Assembly: GCF_014696385.1 (NCBI RefSeq)
Contig: NZ_JACJQB010000034.1
Coordinates: forward strand, 1 to 37,926
Direction of reading: 5' to 3'
DNA: 37,926 nt
DNA from: Pseudanabaena mucicola FACHB-723
Lineage (GTDB): Bacteria; Cyanobacteriota; Cyanobacteriia; Pseudanabaenales; Pseudanabaenaceae
Shown: positions 8,600 through 16,453 of the stretch, piece by piece
Position numbering within the stretch: the stretch's first letter is position 1
How the letters are laid out: each line of letters opens with the position of its first letter
Notes under the pieces: generated by a model
Seen by the model: only the letters and a program-made list of their open reading frames with translations
The model's database searches: none
Told to the model about the DNA's origin: nothing
Program-made: the position numbers and the translations under genes

Positions 8600-9319
8600 A
8601 TGGTTCTTTTGAATGTCAACCCACCATCAGTTAGCGAAAATCTGGTCAGTGAGATTGAGGAAGAGCTAATTGAGGAAATTGAATTTCCCCCCACAAATTT
8701 ATATAGTGATGAGCCACCCTTGGAAACAGATTTTCACCGCGAACAGATTGATCTCTTAATTCGACTCTTAAAGTATTTCTGGCGCGATCGCCATGATTTC
8801 TATATTTCTGGTAACTTAACTGTTTATTACAACCAAAAACAACTCAAATCAAGGGACTTTGCTGGGCCTGATGTCTTTGTGGTGTTAGGTACGGAAAAAC
8901 GCGATCGCCGTAGTTGGGTGGTTTGGGATGAAGATGGCAAGTATCCAAATGTGGTCATTGAATTACTATCTAATTCAACAGCAAAGGTAGATCGCGGTGC
9001 AAAAAAGCAACTCTACCAAGATGTTTGGCGCGTACCTAATTATTTCTGGTTTCATCCTGAAACCCTAGAATTTGAAGGATTTCATTTGGTTGATGGTAAT
9101 TATGAGGCGCTCATCCCCAATGCTCACGGTCACTTGTGCAGTGAACAATTAGGGCTATATTTAGGCATTCATGAAAATCAACTGCGCTATTTTGAATGTA
9201 ATGGTGAGCTTGTGCCATTACCAGAGGAACAAGAAAGACTTGAGAAAGAACAGGCTATACAAAGGGCTAAGCGATTGGAGGCAATTTTGCGATCGCAAGG
9301 CATCGACCCCGATCAATAA
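8600..9319 (+). CDS. Uma2 family (DUF820) restriction-endonuclease-like protein
   Basis: This roughly 239-residue protein belongs to the large cyanobacterial Uma2 family, which has a PD-(D/E)XK nuclease fold. The visible core is GPDVFVVLG (about 89-97), the strand with the catalytic Glu in NVVIELLSNST, then the Lys-bearing helix RGAKKQLYQDVW and NYFWFHPETLEFEGFHL. The N-terminus is acidic (EIEEELIEEIEFPP); the C-terminus is a charged helix rich in Glu, Arg and Gln. Cellular function is unknown; copies are numerous in cyanobacterial genomes. ATG at 8600 has GGAG 8 nt upstream and is preferred to the TTG at 8582. It is convergent with hemF. Confidence 0.88.
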   Translation: MVLLNVNPPSVSENLVSEIEEELIEEIEFPPTNLYSDEPPLETDFHREQIDLLIRLLKYFWRDRHDFYISGNLTVYYNQKQLKSRDFAGPDVFVVLGTEKRDRRSWVVWDEDGKYPNVVIELLSNSTAKVDRGAKKQLYQDVWRVPNYFWFHPETLEFEGFHLVDGNYEALIPNAHGHLCSEQLGLYLGIHENQLRYFECNGELVPLPEEQERLEKEQAIQRAKRLEAILRSQGIDPDQ

Positions 9320-9344
9320 AAAAGCACCTCTTGCGAGGTGCTTT
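9319..9344. terminator. Bidirectional terminator between Uma2 gene and hemF
   Basis: A 10-bp perfect stem (AAAGCACCTC / GAGGTGCTTT) with a TTGC loop sits between the two convergent stop codons, only about 30 bp apart, so it must serve both strands. Confidence 0.85.
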
Positions 9345-9348
9345 CTAG

Positions 9349-10371
9349 TTAAGCTTGCCAGTTAACCCAATCTTGAGGCTTCAAGAAGGTTTCATGTAAC
9401 TCCGATTCAGGAGTATTTGGTTCGGGTTTGTAGTCATAATCCCAACGGACTAGAGGAGGTAGCGACATCAAGATCGACTCAGTACGTCCATTGGTTTGGA
9501 GACCAAAAATTGTGCCGCGATCGTAGACGAGGTTAAACTCGACATAGCGTCCACGACGGTATAACTGCCATTGCTTTTCGCGATCGCCAAATTCCATATT
9601 GCGACGACGATTGGCGATCGGGGTATAGGCAGGTAAGAAAGCATTACCGCAGTCTTGGACAAAGGCAAAAATCTCTTCCCAAGTGCGAGGCACATCACCG
9701 ATCTCGTCACTCATGACCTGAGCCGTTGTTGAGTCATTACTATTTTTGTAAAGCCCTTCTTCACCATTTTGGTAATCAAAGAAAATACCGCCGACCCCAC
9801 GGGTTTCACCACGATGCTTGAGAAAGAAGTAATCATCACACCATTGTTTGAACACAGGATAGTAATGCGGATTGTGGCGATCGCAAGCTTCCTTAAGCAC
9901 AGTGTGTAAATGTTTTGCATCTTCAGCAAAGCCATAGTAAGGAGTGAGATCTAGCCCACCGCCAAACCACCAAATTGGACCTGCTTCAAAATAGCGATAG
10001 TTAAGGTGAACTGTTGGGGCATAGGGATTCTTGGGATGCAACACCATCGAAGTACCCGTTGCATAAAATGTTTCACCTGCAACTTCTGGGTGATGGCGCA
10101 AAATAGTTGGGGGTAACTGTGAGCCAAATACCTCAGAGAAATTTACACCACCCTTATCAAAATAGTCCCCGTCAGTGATAACACGAGATCGACCACCGCC
10201 GCCTTCAGGTCGTTCCCACTGATCTTGCTTAAACTTAGCTTTGCCGTCTAGTTCTTCTAAACCTTGGCAAATGTTGTCTTGCAAATTTTGCATGAACTGC
10301 TTCACGCGAGTCTTAGAGTCAACAGGAACTTTGGGTAAAACCTTACTAGGAGCGACAGGGGCGATAGTCAT
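9349..10371 (-). CDS. hemF: Oxygen-dependent coproporphyrinogen III oxidase
   Basis: This 340-residue enzyme converts coproporphyrinogen III to protoporphyrinogen IX using O2, a step shared by haem and chlorophyll synthesis. The sequence matches HemF along its whole length: WERPEGGGGRSRVI, GVNFSEVFG, VHLNYRYFE, WWFGGGLDLTPYYGF, CDRHNPHYYPVFKQWCDDYFFLKHR, GGIFFDY and EFNLVYDRGTIFGLQTNGR with the substrate-binding Asp/Arg region. The N-terminal 25 residues are a variable lead. The start is ATG at 10371. It is a single gene, facing the Uma2 gene tail to tail. Oxygen-independent HemN may exist elsewhere; it is not in the window. Confidence 0.97.
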   Translation of the reverse strand: MTIAPVAPSKVLPKVPVDSKTRVKQFMQNLQDNICQGLEELDGKAKFKQDQWERPEGGGGRSRVITDGDYFDKGGVNFSEVFGSQLPPTILRHHPEVAGETFYATGTSMVLHPKNPYAPTVHLNYRYFEAGPIWWFGGGLDLTPYYGFAEDAKHLHTVLKEACDRHNPHYYPVFKQWCDDYFFLKHRGETRGVGGIFFDYQNGEEGLYKNSNDSTTAQVMSDEIGDVPRTWEEIFAFVQDCGNAFLPAYTPIANRRRNMEFGDREKQWQLYRRGRYVEFNLVYDRGTIFGLQTNGRTESILMSLPPLVRWDYDYKPEPNTPESELHETFLKPQDWVNWQA

Positions 10372-10541
10372 AATCGTTTTGTATTAGTGTTCAGAAGTTG
10401 GACTTAGAATTTTTATAAGCATTTATCACTGTTAAATACTCTACCGTCTGTCTGGGATGACTGGGGCAAATGTAAAGCATTGTGTAGTAATTTATCGCGA
10501 TCGCCAACCTATAGCTACAGCCAACTCCATTAGAAAAAAAC

Positions 10542-10594
10542 TAAAACCAAAATAGAGTTGCGGCGCGAAGTGCCACAATTCTATTTTGGTTTTA
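10542..10594. repeat. Palindromic repeat, family 1, copy B
   Basis: Arms of 23 bp (TAAAACCAAAATAGAGTTGC... ) pair with the right arm with only two G-T wobbles; the core GTTGCGGCGCGAAGTGCC is identical to copy A at 7689-7745 while the outer arms differ. It lies downstream of the TPR gene. The motif GCTATAG lies about 22 bp to the right. Confidence 0.88.
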
Positions 10595-10649
10595 TGTCTT
10601 AACTTACTTTGCTATAGAGTTGAGAAAGTTGCCGTTGATTGTGAGAAAT

Positions 10650-11381
10650 CTAAGTGCTAGCCAAAACCTGTTTAGCCATTTGGATCTGTTCAGGACTAAA
10701 TCCTGCCTCTTCGAGAAAGTTTAAAAATTCAGGACTGCGATAGCGAGGATCAACGGCGATTGCCTCACGAAAAGTTTTTTTTGCGCTAGTTTGATCGCCC
10801 GATGACCATTTTGCGATCGCAGATGCCACTAACGGATGTGGATTGCTCGGCTCAAGGACAATTGCAGTTTGGGCATAGGCGATCGCCAGATCATATTGCT
10901 GGAGACGTTGGTAAGCCAAGCTGAGATTGTAATGGGCAATTTCGTTATCAGGTTTGAGCAATGCTGCCCAACTATGCAATACCACCGACTGCGGTAAGTC
11001 GCCACGCACTAGATACACAATCCCGATCGCATTAAATGCTTGCAAGGATGTTGGTGAACGATAGATGGCATCCCATAGCGAAAGTGCGGCGGCATCGTTC
11101 TGTTTAGCACGATGTTGTGTCCAACCGAGAATAATTCTGCCATCAACATTGTCAGGGTCAAGACTAACTGACTTTTGTAGGGCTGCGATCGCATCGTCAA
11201 ATTTTTCTTGCTGACGGTAGCTCAGTCCTAGTTGTCGATACTCATCGGCGGCGCGTTTGTCGGCAGATGTAATTGTGGTGTTAGCTGCGATCGCAGGTAA
11301 GGTAACGATTGCACTGCTAAATAGACCCAGCAAAGTGGCTCGACTAAAGATTTTAGGCAACTTAATAAAGTGAATTGGCAT
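10650..11381 (-). CDS. Exported tetratricopeptide-repeat protein
   Basis: The 243-residue protein starts with a signal peptide (n-region with Lys/Arg, core LLGLFSSAIVTLP, cleavage near AIAA). It then has about five TPR units: AADEYRQLGLSYRQQEKFDD, VDGRIILGWTQHRAKQNDAA, LQAFNAIGIVYLVRGDLPQS, EIAHYNLSLAYQRLQQYDLA and PHPLVASAIAKWSSGDQTSA. TPR arrays are protein-interaction scaffolds, so this is likely a periplasmic or lumenal adaptor. The stop-to-start gap to the gene upstream (11401-12441) is only 19 bp on the same strand, so the two are probably co-transcribed. No specific partner can be named. Confidence 0.85.
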   Translation of the reverse strand: MPIHFIKLPKIFSRATLLGLFSSAIVTLPAIAANTTITSADKRAADEYRQLGLSYRQQEKFDDAIAALQKSVSLDPDNVDGRIILGWTQHRAKQNDAAALSLWDAIYRSPTSLQAFNAIGIVYLVRGDLPQSVVLHSWAALLKPDNEIAHYNLSLAYQRLQQYDLAIAYAQTAIVLEPSNPHPLVASAIAKWSSGDQTSAKKTFREAIAVDPRYRSPEFLNFLEEAGFSPEQIQMAKQVLAST

Positions 11382-11400
11382 TCGTGTAATCGTAACGATA

Positions 11401-12441
11401 TTACTTGCTAGCAGTCAGTTGGCGATATGCCCTTGCCACTAGCTTATCGTTTACAAAAGTAGCATTCATGCTTAGTTCAGGGGTTGACCAACTAACGATT
11501 ACAGCACGATCGCCATATTTAGGATCAAATCCTAATGGTTTACCTTCTGCACCTAAAATACTTGCCACTTGGTCATAGCGCATTCCTTGGCTTAAGCAAA
11601 CATAGTTTTTGAGAGAAACAGCAGGGTTGCCACAACGATATTGAGCGCTGGTCATGTTGGTATCGTAGTGCTGCTTGGGCAGGAGTGCCAAGTTGAAACT
11701 AGGTGGTGATAGCGACTCAATCAACCAGAAGGCGGCGATTGCCATAACTAGCAAGATCAACACATCTTCAATCAATGCTCTCACCAAATTACGTTGGTGG
11801 CGACGTTTGACCTGTTGATATTTTTCCTTTGTCCAATCTTCCCAAGGGAAAGTATCAACCCATTGGATGGTGTCATTAAATTTTGCGATCGCACCCAGAC
11901 GCACCGCATTTAAAGCGCCTTTAGGATCGCGGATGGTAATTCTACTAACGGTTTGGGCAGCTTGAATTGTTTTAGGATCGGTTAGCCAACTTTTCAAACC
12001 CTTGACGAGGTTGCCGACCTTCGATTTGCCCTTAGAAATCGCACTCTCTTTGGAGTTAGGCGCTAACGATCGCTTGTCATGGCGGGCAAGGGCATTTTGA
12101 GGCAGGGGTGCAGGGGCAGCAACTAAGGCAATATCACGACCTTGAGCTAGTACAGGTGCAGATTCCCCAATCAAATAGAATTCCCATTCAATTCTTTGCA
12201 CACCAACTAGTTGCAGACGATTAAAGTAGCGATCGATGGTTTGAGTAAAATCGTTGAGTCGCTCGCGATCGGGATGAGAAGATATGAAGGTAAAAGCAAT
12301 AGATAGAACTTGCTGCTCAAACTTAAAGGTTGTCTGTTCCGCCGCAACAAGATCCATATAGTCAGAAGCAAGACTAGTCAGAACATGCTGCAACTTTTGC
12401 CAAGCCTGTCTATCTTCAAGATTTAATCGCACTGCTTTCAT
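11401..12441 (-). CDS. Single-pass membrane protein with BamE/SmpA-like C-terminal domain
   Basis: I do not recognise this 346-residue protein as a named family. Residues 1-200 look soluble and cytoplasmic, with a basic Ser/Lys linker around 120-150. One hydrophobic helix spans about 221-243 (IEDVLILLVMAIAAFWLIES). The C-terminal part (about 275-345) has two Cys residues and the pattern GMRYDQVASILGAEGKPL ... VISWS-like, resembling the SmpA/OmlA (BamE-like) or DUF3862 fold, where a 'GMt..eV..iLG' motif is diagnostic. ATG at 12441 has GAGG about 7 nt upstream. It is the first gene of a likely two-gene unit with the exported TPR protein, suggesting an envelope role; this is inference. Confidence 0.7.
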   Translation of the reverse strand: MKAVRLNLEDRQAWQKLQHVLTSLASDYMDLVAAEQTTFKFEQQVLSIAFTFISSHPDRERLNDFTQTIDRYFNRLQLVGVQRIEWEFYLIGESAPVLAQGRDIALVAAPAPLPQNALARHDKRSLAPNSKESAISKGKSKVGNLVKGLKSWLTDPKTIQAAQTVSRITIRDPKGALNAVRLGAIAKFNDTIQWVDTFPWEDWTKEKYQQVKRRHQRNLVRALIEDVLILLVMAIAAFWLIESLSPPSFNLALLPKQHYDTNMTSAQYRCGNPAVSLKNYVCLSQGMRYDQVASILGAEGKPLGFDPKYGDRAVIVSWSTPELSMNATFVNDKLVARAYRQLTASK

Positions 12442-12582
12442 GGTTTATCCTCTGCTTAGACCATTGCTAGGTCCCATCGTCTGGGGCAACTTTTTGGTTA
12501 TAGTTGCACGGTTTCTAACTAAGCAGGATGTTACCCAAATCCTGTAATTTTTTTAACATGTCAACAAAATTCATCGGCTCTA

Positions 12583-12617
12583 TAAGGATAGGCGGCGCTA
12601 AGCACTATCTATCCTTA
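12583..12617 (-). terminator. Hairpin downstream of the SPFH gene
   Basis: A 9-bp inverted repeat (TAAGGATAG / CTATCCTTA) with a 17-nt loop lies 6 bp past the SPFH stop. The loop is long and there is no good T run, so terminator function is uncertain. Confidence 0.5.
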
Positions 12618-12622
12618 CCTAA

Positions 12623-13618
12623 TCAATTTTTCTGACTATCCGATGGTGGATCGAAAGGCTTGATTTCGGGCAAATTGCGTAAAGATGGCGAGATATTTGA
12701 AGCAGCACCATAGGGATGTTTGGCAATCGCCTCCGTAATCTTGCTGTCGGTCATTGCCAAGAGTGATTGAATTGCCCCCGGCACCGATTTAGGATCCATA
12801 AATAGCACTTTACTGCTAGGACTCTCGCCAATTGCTTGCCCCATTTCTAAATACTTCTGGGCTAATAAATACTGCACAGCTTCCTGACCATGGGGATTAT
12901 TTGCGATCGCATTGGCAATTCGCTCAATTGATAGCGCCATAGCTTCAGTTTGTTGTAATTGCACTTGACGCTCAGATTCAGCCAATACCTTATTGGACTT
13001 TGCCTCTGCCTCCGCCTTAGTGATTTCCGAAGTTTTCTGCCCTTCAGACAAAGAAATCATCGCTTTTTTCTCGATTTCCGCCGCCTTCTGCTTTTCCATC
13101 GATTGCAGCACTGAAGAGGGAATTGTAATTTCACCAAGTCTGACCCTAAGAATATTAATCCCCCAATCCCTCGTATCACTAGATATACCCGTCAAAATCT
13201 CATCATTGATTTTTTCTTGTCCACCAATAATAAAATCTAATTCGCGTCTTCCAATCTGCGTTTGAATCTGGGTGGAGAGCGAAATTTGCAGAGACTGATC
13301 AACATCTTCGATGTTGTAACGAGCTTTTTGAAGATCGACAATTTGCCAATACATTGCCCCACTGACATTGAGGCTGACGTTATCAGAGGTCATGCAAGGT
13401 TGAGGAGGCATTTCTAAGACTTGTTCACGAGAGCTTTTGACCAAGGCAACGCGATCTATAAATGGTAGAACGATGTTAATGCCTGGTTCCATCGTCTTTT
13501 GATATTTACCAAATCTCTCGACCAGTGCGATCTGTCCTTGATCAATAATGCGAAAGGATCGATAGATATAAGTACCACTCAAAAGTCCGAAAACAATACT
13601 AAAAATCGTTGCTTCCAT
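12623..13618 (-). CDS. SPFH/Band 7 (stomatin/prohibitin-like) membrane protein
   Basis: This 331-residue protein has one N-terminal membrane helix (about 3-20), then an SPFH domain (IIDQGQIALVERFGKY ... VLPFIDRV ... MTSDNVSLNVSGAMYWQIVD ... GRRELDFII), then a long charged coiled coil (about 188-240, EKQKAAEIEKKA and AEAEAKSNKVLAESERQ) and a C-terminal tail. It is like the stomatin homologues of cyanobacteria (slr1106/slr1128 type) that form large membrane rings and help membrane-protein quality control. The tail ending in PEIKPFDPPSDSQKN is probably disordered. A hairpin in the upstream gap separates it from ftrV, so it is probably transcribed on its own. Confidence 0.92.
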   Translation of the reverse strand: MEATIFSIVFGLLSGTYIYRSFRIIDQGQIALVERFGKYQKTMEPGINIVLPFIDRVALVKSSREQVLEMPPQPCMTSDNVSLNVSGAMYWQIVDLQKARYNIEDVDQSLQISLSTQIQTQIGRRELDFIIGGQEKINDEILTGISSDTRDWGINILRVRLGEITIPSSVLQSMEKQKAAEIEKKAMISLSEGQKTSEITKAEAEAKSNKVLAESERQVQLQQTEAMALSIERIANAIANNPHGQEAVQYLLAQKYLEMGQAIGESPSSKVLFMDPKSVPGAIQSLLAMTDSKITEAIAKHPYGAASNISPSLRNLPEIKPFDPPSDSQKN

Positions 13619-13646
13619 ACGTTTTTACCAATGGTAGCGGGCTTTA

Positions 13647-13685
13647 AAACAACAAAAGACTAGTTTAGCTAGTCTCTTGTTGTTT
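13647..13685 (-). terminator. Terminator downstream of ftrV
   Basis: A 17-bp stem with one mismatch (AAACAACAAAAGACTAG / CTAGTCTCTTGTTGTTT) and a 5-nt loop sits 10 bp after the ftrV stop on the minus strand and ends in a T-rich arm. Confidence 0.75.
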
Positions 13686-13694
13686 CCCTGCATT

Positions 13695-13919
13695 TTAGCT
13701 GACGGGTTCTATTTCATGATCGCCAAGATGCGAGGCAAATTTTGGGGTAAAGCGGACTTCATAGGGATAGTTAGGACTAATCGGACGACCTTTCCATTCC
13801 GTATGCACACGGATGATTTCACCCTCTAGACCTGCAATATCAAAAGCTTTACCTTTATGTTCAGGATGATGAAAGACATTTAATGATGCCTTGACACGAA
13901 CACGATCGCCAATCTTCAT
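13695..13919 (-). CDS. ftrV: Ferredoxin-thioredoxin reductase, variable chain
   Basis: This 74-residue protein matches the variable (alpha) subunit of FTR: MKIGDRVRVKASLNVFHHPEH, then FDIAGLEGEI, then TEWKGRPISPNYPYEVRF. It is an SH3-like barrel that packs against the catalytic 4Fe-4S subunit FtrC and passes light-derived electrons from ferredoxin to thioredoxin. The start at ATG 13919 gives the family N-terminus; an in-frame TTG at 13937 would add six residues. FtrC is not in the window, as is usual. A terminator hairpin separates it from the SPFH gene. Confidence 0.9.
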   Translation of the reverse strand: MKIGDRVRVKASLNVFHHPEHKGKAFDIAGLEGEIIRVHTEWKGRPISPNYPYEVRFTPKFASHLGDHEIEPVS

Positions 13920-14000
13920 AAACTCTGATATATCCAAATATAAATAAGATTTGTTAATTATCGCTTGTCTGATGTGCCAATGAACATCAAACGCAAAAAG

Positions 14001-14021
14001 AAAAGGAGCGCCGCTCCTTTT
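14001..14021 (-). terminator. Terminator downstream of rsfS
   Basis: A 9-bp GC-rich stem with A/T ends (AAAAGGAGC / GCTCCTTTT, loop GCC) lies 28 bp after the rsfS stop and runs into T residues on the minus strand. Confidence 0.75.
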
Positions 14022-14048
14022 CTTGCAAATGCTTGCAGGACAAGCTAC

Positions 14049-14492
14049 TTAGTCCTCAGGTGCAGTTGGGACTTCTGGCAAAAACACTTCCAGCTTTGGT
14101 GCATGTCCCCAAAATGCTTCCAAGTCATAATATTCACGCTCTTGCGCCATCATGGCATGGACGATTACATCGCCATAATCTAACAAAACCCATGTACCAT
14201 CTTGCTCACCTGCAATATTTCTAGGCTTGCGTCCAAACTTCTTTGACAGTTCTTCTTCGACATTGACCGAGATAGCGCGTACTTGAGCCTTAGAAAATCC
14301 TGATGCAATTACAAAATATTCTGCCAGAGATGATACTTCCCCGATCGCCAGCAAAACGATATTCTCCCCCTTACGATCATCCGCAGCGACTGCGGCGGCC
14401 TGCGCCATTTGGTAGCTTTGATCATTTTCTCTTTCACTGAGAGTTAACTCTGTGGGGGTGTCGATATCGGTTGCGATGGTCATAGTTGACAA
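14049..14492 (-). CDS. rsfS: Ribosomal silencing factor RsfS (Iojap)
   Basis: This 147-residue protein contains the RsfS/Iojap domain (about 30-130): ENIVLLAIGEVSSLAEYFVIASG, then VEEELSKKFGRKP, then GEQDGTWVLLDYGDVIVHAMM and YYDLEAFWGHAP. It binds ribosomal protein uL14 and blocks subunit joining when nutrients or energy are low. The N-terminal 28 residues and the C-terminal PEVPTAPED tail are variable. The TTG at 14492 has AAGGA 6 nt upstream, whereas the ATG at 14483 is about 15 nt from it, so I kept TTG; the ATG start remains possible. Confidence 0.94.
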   Translation of the reverse strand: MSTMTIATDIDTPTELTLSERENDQSYQMAQAAAVAADDRKGENIVLLAIGEVSSLAEYFVIASGFSKAQVRAISVNVEEELSKKFGRKPRNIAGEQDGTWVLLDYGDVIVHAMMAQEREYYDLEAFWGHAPKLEVFLPEVPTAPED

Positions 14493-14595
14493 ATGTATTC
14501 CTTGTTGATGATCTGACGTTAATTTAGATCTAAATTACTGCATCAGATCAACATTGTAACTTGATCTCAATTTTTAAGTGACTAGGTGAAATTAA

Positions 14596-14644
14596 ATATA
14601 AAACCAGAAGCGAGTTGCGGCGCAATTCGCTTCTGGTTTTATAT
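14596..14644. repeat. Palindromic repeat, family 1, copy C
   Basis: Arms of 24 bp (ATATAAAACCAGAAGCGAGT... ) pair with a single G-T wobble around a short GTTGCGG-CGCAA centre. The outer arms differ from copies A and B yet remain complementary. GGCTATAGC lies about 20 bp to the right. It is downstream of the GNAT gene. Confidence 0.85.
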
Positions 14645-14692
14645 CCTAAGTAAAACTTGCGTGGCTATAGCGCTGGGAAAAATACGATGCCA

Positions 14693-15283
14693 TCAAAATC
14701 TCTTCTGGAGCAATAGTCGTCTGGGCTGCCCCAATAACCAATAATTGACAATACCTTCATGACTATGCAGGCGATAGCCAATCCGATGATACAAACTGCG
14801 GGCGGGGTGATTGTCTTCTAATACATGCATATATAAGCGACCAAATCCCCACTGTCGTACAGTTTGCTCGGCAGATAGCAATAGTTGCTGTGCCACACCC
14901 TGTCGTCGCCATTGTGGATGTACAGCTAAATTGTAAATATAAGGATGTTGCTGCATATCCCGACCAGACCAAAAGTCTCGTTTTGTTTTGACAGGGACAT
15001 AACGCATACAGATTTCTAGGGTGGCAATCGCTTGGGATTTATTGACGGGATTAGTTGCCACTAGACAGGCATAGCAAGGCACTTTATCACCAAGACGACT
15101 ATTGAGGTCGAGCATAATCCCATAGCGCAAGAGCGGATAGGCTAAGTCAACAAAACAACGCTGCAAGAAATTGATGGGGCGATCGCTATTGCGGTAAAAG
15201 CTCTCAGTCAAGATGTAGGACACATGGCTGACATCTCCAGAGTTAGCTTGGCGGATCGGAAACAAAGAAGATGGGCTTGGCAC
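14693..15283 (-). CDS. GNAT family N-acetyltransferase
   Basis: This 196-residue protein has the GNAT fold. Motif A with the acetyl-CoA pyrophosphate loop reads IYNLAVHPQWRRQGVAQQLL (about 115-134, pattern R-R-x-G-x-A), followed by the beta5 region LYMHVLEDNHPARSLYHRIGY typical of RimI-like enzymes. The N-terminal half contains the long insert FLQRCFVDLAYPLLRYGIML, seen in cyanobacterial and plastid GNATs. The substrate, protein or small molecule, cannot be read from sequence. The start is GTG at 15283 (an ATG at 15285 is out of frame). It is divergent from rsmA. Confidence 0.88.
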   Translation of the reverse strand: MPSPSSLFPIRQANSGDVSHVSYILTESFYRNSDRPINFLQRCFVDLAYPLLRYGIMLDLNSRLGDKVPCYACLVATNPVNKSQAIATLEICMRYVPVKTKRDFWSGRDMQQHPYIYNLAVHPQWRRQGVAQQLLLSAEQTVRQWGFGRLYMHVLEDNHPARSLYHRIGYRLHSHEGIVNYWLLGQPRRLLLQKRF

Positions 15284-15407
15284 ATGCAGCGCTAACTACT
15301 TAGCAAAAATAATTTTGGCAATCTCAAGTTATTATCGCTATCTAGGGATAATAACCTATGTAATTAGCCCAGATAAATTGACTCCGTTATTCTAGCAAGC
15401 GATCGCA

Positions 15408-16235
15408 ATGCCCAACTCTGACCAACCGATTTATGTTCCCAGTAAAGCTATCCGTCCACGCAAACAATTTGGACAACATTGGTTGCGGAGTGATGATGTC
15501 CTCAAAAAAATTGTGCGGGCAGGACAGTTACAACCTTGCGATCGCATTTTAGAGATTGGGCCGGGGACTGCCAATCTGACTCGGTTGCTGCTGCCCTTGG
15601 TAGAGTCACTGACGGCTGTGGAGATTGACCGCGATCTTTGCGAAAAGCTGCGTAAAAACATGACTCAGAAAAACTTTGAACTGATTGAAGGTAGTATTCT
15701 CGATATCCCCCTGCCGCCAAACACGAACAAAGTTATTGCCAATATTCCCTACAACATCACAGGGGAAATTCTCAAAAAACTATTGGGAACTCTGGCTGAA
15801 CCTGTACAGCAATTTGAGCAGATTGTTTTGCTTGTGCAGAAGGAAATCGGCGATCGCCTTGCAGCCAAAGCGGGACACAAGGCCTACAGCGCTCTCAGTG
15901 TCAGAATCCAATATTTGGCAGAATGTCAATTTATCTGTGATGTTCCTGCTACTGCCTTTTATCCACCACCGAAGGTAAACTCGGCGGTAGTGAGAATTAT
16001 TCCACGTCCACCAGTTAAAACTGCGAGTGATCCTAAATTTTTAGAACGTCTGATTACTCTTGGATTTGCCACCAAGCGCAAGATGTTACGCAATAACTTA
16101 GTCTCAGAGATCGATCGTGATCAATTGGTGCAAATTTTAGAGTCTATGGGCATCAATGGTCAGGTACGAGCTGAAGATCTCGATGTTGCCCAGTGGGTTG
16201 CGCTTAGTGAAGCGATCATCAAGTCCAAATCATAA
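15408..16235 (+). CDS. rsmA: 16S rRNA (adenine1518/1519-N6) dimethyltransferase
   Basis: This 275-residue enzyme dimethylates two adjacent adenines in the 3' hairpin of 16S rRNA. It shows KQFGQHWLRSD, SAM motif I ILEIGPGTANLT, motif II VEIDRDL, the catalytic NIPYNIT (NxPY) and the C-terminal helical domain ending in GFATKRKMLRNNL. Length matches the KsgA/RsmA family. The ATG directly follows a HIP1 octamer, with no clear Shine-Dalgarno. In many cyanobacteria ispE follows; here tRNA-Tyr on the opposite strand follows after a shared terminator. Confidence 0.96.
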   Translation: MPNSDQPIYVPSKAIRPRKQFGQHWLRSDDVLKKIVRAGQLQPCDRILEIGPGTANLTRLLLPLVESLTAVEIDRDLCEKLRKNMTQKNFELIEGSILDIPLPPNTNKVIANIPYNITGEILKKLLGTLAEPVQQFEQIVLLVQKEIGDRLAAKAGHKAYSALSVRIQYLAECQFICDVPATAFYPPPKVNSAVVRIIPRPPVKTASDPKFLERLITLGFATKRKMLRNNLVSEIDRDQLVQILESMGINGQVRAEDLDVAQWVALSEAIIKSKS

Positions 16236-16266
16236 AAAAGCAACCGTCAATGGCGGTTGCTTTTTT
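16234..16266. terminator. Bidirectional terminator between rsmA and tRNA-Tyr
   Basis: A 13-bp stem (AAAAAAGCAACCG / CGGTTGCTTTTTT) with a 7-nt loop begins inside the rsmA stop codon. It is 14 bp from the 3' end of the convergent tRNA and has T runs on both strands. Confidence 0.9.
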
Positions 16267-16280
16267 ATTTCTTATTGAGA

Positions 16281-16362
16281 TGGGCCGAGCTGGATTTGAA
16301 CCAGCGTAGGCGTAGCCAGCGGATTTACAGTCCGCCCCCATTAACCACTCGGGCATCGACCC
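16281..16362 (-). tRNA. trnY: tRNA-Tyr (GTA)
   Basis: The minus strand folds as an 82-nt class II tRNA. The acceptor stem GGGTCGA pairs with TCGGCCC (one G-T) with discriminator A. The D arm CCCGAGTGGTTAATGGGG follows, then an anticodon stem GCGGA/TCCGC with loop CTGTAAA (anticodon GTA, Tyr), a long variable arm and a T arm GCTGG-TTCAAAT-CCAGC. The 3' CCA is not encoded (CCCA then TCTC). Confidence 0.97.
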
Positions 16363-16453
16363 TTTGCTTGTTTTTCCAAGCGAATCTAACTATATACACT
16401 TATTGCGCCACTTGCAATACTTATTTCCAAGAAAGTCAAAAAAGATTGATAAC

